NCBI RefSeq assembly: GCF_014236855.1
Contig: NZ_CP051261.1
Location: 4,216,001-4,280,000 of the forward strand
DNA length: 64,000 nt
From: Xanthomonas sp. SI
GTDB lineage: Bacteria; Pseudomonadota; Gammaproteobacteria; Xanthomonadales; Xanthomonadaceae
Direction of reading: 5' to 3'
Made by a program: the position numbers and the translations under genes. The notes beneath the pieces were generated by a model, which was not told the origin of the DNA, searched no databases, and saw only the letters and a program-made list of their open reading frames with translations. Positions 61,420-64,000 of the stretch are shown one piece after another (position 1 is the first letter of the stretch; each line of letters begins with the position of its first letter).

Positions 61420-61934
61420 GGCATGCCCTGCTGCGGCGGACGCCCGACCTTGACCTCGCCGGTCAGCCAGGCCACGTCGATGCGCCAGCTGGCCTTGCGG
61501 GTCAACAATTCGATGCGCCCGCCGGTGGCAGCGCCGTCCTCGAAGAACTGGATCGCACCTTCGTCTTCGCGCCGCTGCGCCTCGCGCGCGCCGCTGAAGC
61601 GGATCTCCAGCGACGGCGGAATCTCGCCGTGACGGCCGTTGGGCGCCTGCCAGCGGTGCGCCTGCGGATCGATCAGGAAACGCTGCGGCTGGCCGCTGGC
61701 GATCGCCTGCGCCCGCGTGTAACGCAGTTGCGCGGCGATCTCCTTGGCCGACGAGCGCAAGCGCATGCCGTCGATGCCGCCGGTCAGCACCGAGGCCGCC
61801 AGCATCGCGGCGATCGCGATCAGCCCCACCACCAGCAGCATCTCCAGCAGCGACACGCCGCGCATGCGCGCGCGCGCCAGCGGTACGCACGCGTGCGCAC
61901 CGCGCTGGGGAACGCCGGCAGGGGCCAGGATCAC
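61416..61934 (-). CDS. gspH: GspH (XpsH), minor pseudopilin
   Basis: A minor pseudopilin with the processing site MRG-VSLLEMLLVVGLIAIAAML. Two starts are possible. The GTG at 61934 gives 172 residues, close to my recollection of about 169 for XpsH; the ATG at 61865 gives a very short leader of three residues. The first is kept, with 10 bases after the gspG stop. The periplasmic part shows SSAKEIAAQLRYTRAQAIASG and GGRIELLTRKASWRIDVAWLT, the GspH beta domain. Confidence 0.9.
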   Translation of the reverse strand: MILAPAGVPQRGAHACVPLARARMRGVSLLEMLLVVGLIAIAAMLAASVLTGGIDGMRLRSSAKEIAAQLRYTRAQAIASGQPQRFLIDPQAHRWQAPNGRHGEIPPSLEIRFSGAREAQRREDEGAIQFFEDGAATGGRIELLTRKASWRIDVAWLTGEVKVGRPPQQGMP

Positions 61935-61944
61935 GGTGCAGGGA

Positions 61945-62379
61945 TCACTCGTACTTGATGTCGGCGTCGTAGCTGGTGCCGCCGGGCTGGCCGTCCTTGC
62001 CCAAGCTGATCAGGTCGAATGGCTTGCCGTCGCCCGGCACCTTGTACTCGATCGGGTGGCCCCACGGGTCGTTCAACTCCGCGGGCTTGGCATACGGGCC
62101 GAGCCAGCCGCTGACGCCGCCCGGCGCGGCGACCAGGTCGTCGAGCTTGGACGGCAGTTTGCCGGTGTCGAGCTGGTAGTTGTCGATCTTGCCGGCCATG
62201 GTCTGGATCTGCGACTTGGCCAGGTTGGCCTTGCCGCGATCGGCGCCGCCGAGCACGCGGCTGCCGACCAGGGTCAGCACCGCGCCGATCAGCACGATGA
62301 CGATGATGATTTCCAGCAGGCTCATGCCCGACTGGCGCGCGGCGGAAGGAGAACGGGTCAGGGAACGGATATTTCGCAT
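61945..62379 (-). CDS. gspG: GspG (XpsG), major pseudopilin
   Basis: A 144-residue major pseudopilin that polymerises into the type II pseudopilus. The signal is SAARQSG-MSLLEIIIVIVLIGAVL with Glu at +5. The C-terminal calcium-binding region is conserved: LNDPWGHPIEYKVPG and LISLGKDGQPGGTSYDADI. The start MRNIRSLTRSPSA is at 62379. It is separated from gspF by a 436-base gap that is unusual within xps clusters. Confidence 0.95.
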   Translation of the reverse strand: MRNIRSLTRSPSAARQSGMSLLEIIIVIVLIGAVLTLVGSRVLGGADRGKANLAKSQIQTMAGKIDNYQLDTGKLPSKLDDLVAAPGGVSGWLGPYAKPAELNDPWGHPIEYKVPGDGKPFDLISLGKDGQPGGTSYDADIKYE

Positions 62380-62815
62380 TGCATCGGATCCTTGCGGTGG
62401 AAAACCTTATGTAACCGAACGCGGTGACAAGGGTCGCCATCGTGTGCGGTGCGTGCAGCTGCGCTTCATGCGCGGGAACGGGATTGGCGTGGCGGCGATC
62501 GACGCATGCCGCAGTTCGAGCATGACCTGGCGCACAGATGCCTTGGTCATGGTTGCCGCCATCGCTTGGACCGTGCGCGGCGCCATGGGTTCACGTTGCC
62601 ATTCATGGCGCGACACGACGGCCGCAGGAGCCGCCGGCCGACCTATCCGTGGCCGGGCGTTCGGCGCCACATGCGCCATGGCGCAGCGCGAGGATGCTGC
62701 GAGCATGTCCGTTGCCGTCCTTGGCGCGACATCGCCGCGCCCTGACAGACCTGCCCGGCCATCCATGGCCGGGCGTTCGGCCATGCGCGAACCAGTGGTT
62801 CGCAAACGCATGGCC
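62380..62815. other. Non-coding gap between gspF and gspG with short direct repeats
   Basis: These 436 bases hold no convincing gene. A minus-strand frame of 140 codons exists, but its composition (Arg/Ala/Met-rich, no structure) and the repeats argue against it. TGGCCGGGCGTTCGGC occurs at 62650-62665 and again at 62766-62781, and CAT/ATG-rich palindromic words (GCGCCATGGCGC) lie between. A promoter for gspG may lie near 62380-62420, where the sequence is slightly AT-richer. Confidence 0.55.
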
Positions 62816-64000
62816 TCACCCAATCGCATTGGTGAGGTCGTACAGGGGGACGAGGACGGAAATGATCACCAGCCCGACCACCGAGGCCAGGACCAGGGTG
62901 ATCAACGGCACCAGCGCGGCGAGCAGGCGGTCGATCGCCTGCGCGGTTTCCTGTTCGAAGGTGTCGGCGGTCTTCAGCAGCATCGTGTCCAGCGCGCCGG
63001 ATTCCTCGCCGACCTGGATCATCTGCAGCGCCAGCCGCGGGAAGCGCTTGCCCTTGGACAGCGACGCCGACAGGCCGTGGCCGTTCTTGACGTCGTCGGC
63101 CGCGGCGCCGACGTCGGCGGTCAGCGCCAGGTTCGACAGCACGTTGCGCGAAATGCCCAGCGCGGCCAGCAGCGGCACGCCATTGCGCAGCAGCGTGCCC
63201 AGGGTGCGGGTCAGCCGCGCGGTTTCCAGCCGCGCGATCAGCACGCCGATGAAGCGCTGCTTCAGCAACCAGGCGTCGAAGCTGGCGCGGAACACCGGAT
63301 CGCGGCGCTTGCGGTCAATCGCCAGCAGCGCCAGCCCGGGCACCACCAGCAACACGATCCACCAGTCGCGCACGAACAGGCCCACGCTCAGCACCGCCTG
63401 GGTGAACCACGGCAGTTGCACGTCCAGGCTCTCGTACATCAGCGCGAACTGCGGCACCACGTAGCCGAGCAGGAACAGCAGCGCGCAGCCGACCACGCTG
63501 ACCAGGATCGCCGGATAGATCAGCGCATTGATCACCCGCCCCTTCAGTTCGCGGCTGCGCTCCAGGTATTCGGCCAGGCGCTGCAAGGTATCGTGCAGGC
63601 TGCCGCCGGCCTCGCCGGCGCGAACCATGTTGATGTACAGGCGCGAAAACAACCCATGCTGCCGCTCCAGCGCGGTGGACAGCGGCGCGCCGCCGCGCAC
63701 TGCGTCGCGGATGTCGCCGACGGTGCGCTTGGAACGCTCGTCCTCGGGCAGTTCGAGCAGGATCGTCAGCGCGCGGTCCAGCGGCTGGCCGGCGCCGAGC
63801 AGGGTCGCCAGCTGTTGGGTGAACTGCACCAGCGCAGCGCCGTCAAACGGCTTGGGCCGGAACAGGCCGCGCAGCGAGGTGCCGCCGCCCTGCGCCGCGA
63901 GCTTGGCCTCCATCGGCATGTGCCCCTGTTCCTGCAGGCGCAGCGCCACCTCGGCGTCGCTGGCGGCCTCCATCTGGCCTTCCAGGATCTCGCCGTGCGG
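62816..64000 (-). CDS. gspF: GspF (XpsF), type II secretion platform protein (5' end beyond window)
   Basis: The polytopic inner-membrane platform of the secretion system. About 394 codons are visible; the family is near 405, so about ten N-terminal residues are missing. The two repeated GspF domains are readable (FTQQLATLLGAGQPLDRALTI with NMVRAGEAGGSLHDTLQRLAE; LETARLTRTLGTLLRNGVPLL with MIQVGEESGALDTMLLKTADT). The three helices are near AILVSVVGCALLFLLGYV, WWIVLLVVPGLALLAI and LITLVLASVVGLVIISVLVP. The frame remains open up to base 64000; an ATG at 63973 is internal. gspE is expected just beyond the edge. Confidence 0.95.
   Translation of the reverse strand, partial: PHGEILEGQMEAASDAEVALRLQEQGHMPMEAKLAAQGGGTSLRGLFRPKPFDGAALVQFTQQLATLLGAGQPLDRALTILLELPEDERSKRTVGDIRDAVRGGAPLSTALERQHGLFSRLYINMVRAGEAGGSLHDTLQRLAEYLERSRELKGRVINALIYPAILVSVVGCALLFLLGYVVPQFALMYESLDVQLPWFTQAVLSVGLFVRDWWIVLLVVPGLALLAIDRKRRDPVFRASFDAWLLKQRFIGVLIARLETARLTRTLGTLLRNGVPLLAALGISRNVLSNLALTADVGAAADDVKNGHGLSASLSKGKRFPRLALQMIQVGEESGALDTMLLKTADTFEQETAQAIDRLLAALVPLITLVLASVVGLVIISVLVPLYDLTNAIG

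Noticed and set aside
62407..62829. 140-codon minus-strand frame between gspG and gspF
   Set aside because: It overlaps gspF, has Arg/Ala/Met-rich low complexity and runs through direct repeats.

Overview
The window reads as chromosomal DNA of a Xanthomonas-like gammaproteobacterium (Xanthomonadaceae). The basis is very high GC with strong third-position GC bias, the gene order glyA-nrdR-GNAT-ribD, a complete xps-type general secretion cluster in the order F-G-H-I-J-K-L-M-N-D, a xagABC-like biofilm locus, and many copies of the REP hairpin built on TAGGAGCGGCTTCAGCCGCGA. I computed no GC values or database matches; family names come from motifs I could read in the translations.

Layout. 1-3.4 kb: housekeeping genes on the minus strand (ribD 5' part, GNAT acetyltransferase, nrdR, glyA). 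3.4-12.2 kb: a mixed stretch with an orphan AT-richer gene, an RcnB-like secreted protein, a divergent regulator/MFS exporter pair, ettA, def and a DUF4434 lipoprotein. 12.2-27.9 kb: one minus-strand run of 11 tightly packed genes (wecB, a second bcsB-like gene, nfrB-like, nfrA-like, algX-like, algJ-like, MBOAT, dltC-like carrier, dltA-like ligase, algF-like, acyl-CoA dehydrogenase). 28.4-39.6 kb: a cellulose operon (bcsD, bcsP-like, bcsA, bcsB, bcsZ, bcsC). 39.8-41.0 kb: pncB. 41.1-46.5 kb: a xagABC-like polysaccharide operon plus a TIM-barrel hydrolase. 46.6-54.5 kb: a glycosyltransferase, a putative vitamin-uptake group (kinase, TonB receptor, PnuC, UTRA-type regulator), a 348-bp tandem duplication and another glycosyltransferase. 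54.5-64 kb: type II secretion genes gspD to gspF.

How the genes work together. The window carries three separate synthesis-and-export routes for extracellular polysaccharide, each with a likely c-di-GMP input: PilZ in BcsA, and MshEN-type modules at the C-terminus of the NfrB-like synthase and at the N-terminus of XagB. Clp/CRP-type palindromes (TGTGA-N6-TCACC and TGTGA-N6-TCACG) lie just upstream of the wecB operon and of xagA. Each locus has a plausible glycan hydrolase inside or beside it (DUF4434, BcsZ, GH113-like).

The most unusual system is the 11-gene operon. It combines the core of the E. coli NGR polysaccharide pathway (WecB-NfrB-NfrA, ManNAc-based) with a BcsB-like periplasmic subunit and a complete acyl-activation and transfer line: AMP-ligase, carrier protein, MBOAT, two SGNH-type proteins and an AlgF-like adaptor. 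A flavoprotein dehydrogenase gene ends the operon. The inferred product is a secreted amino-sugar polymer decorated with a carrier-bound acyl or aminoacyl group that may first be oxidised. I know of no described system with this combination.
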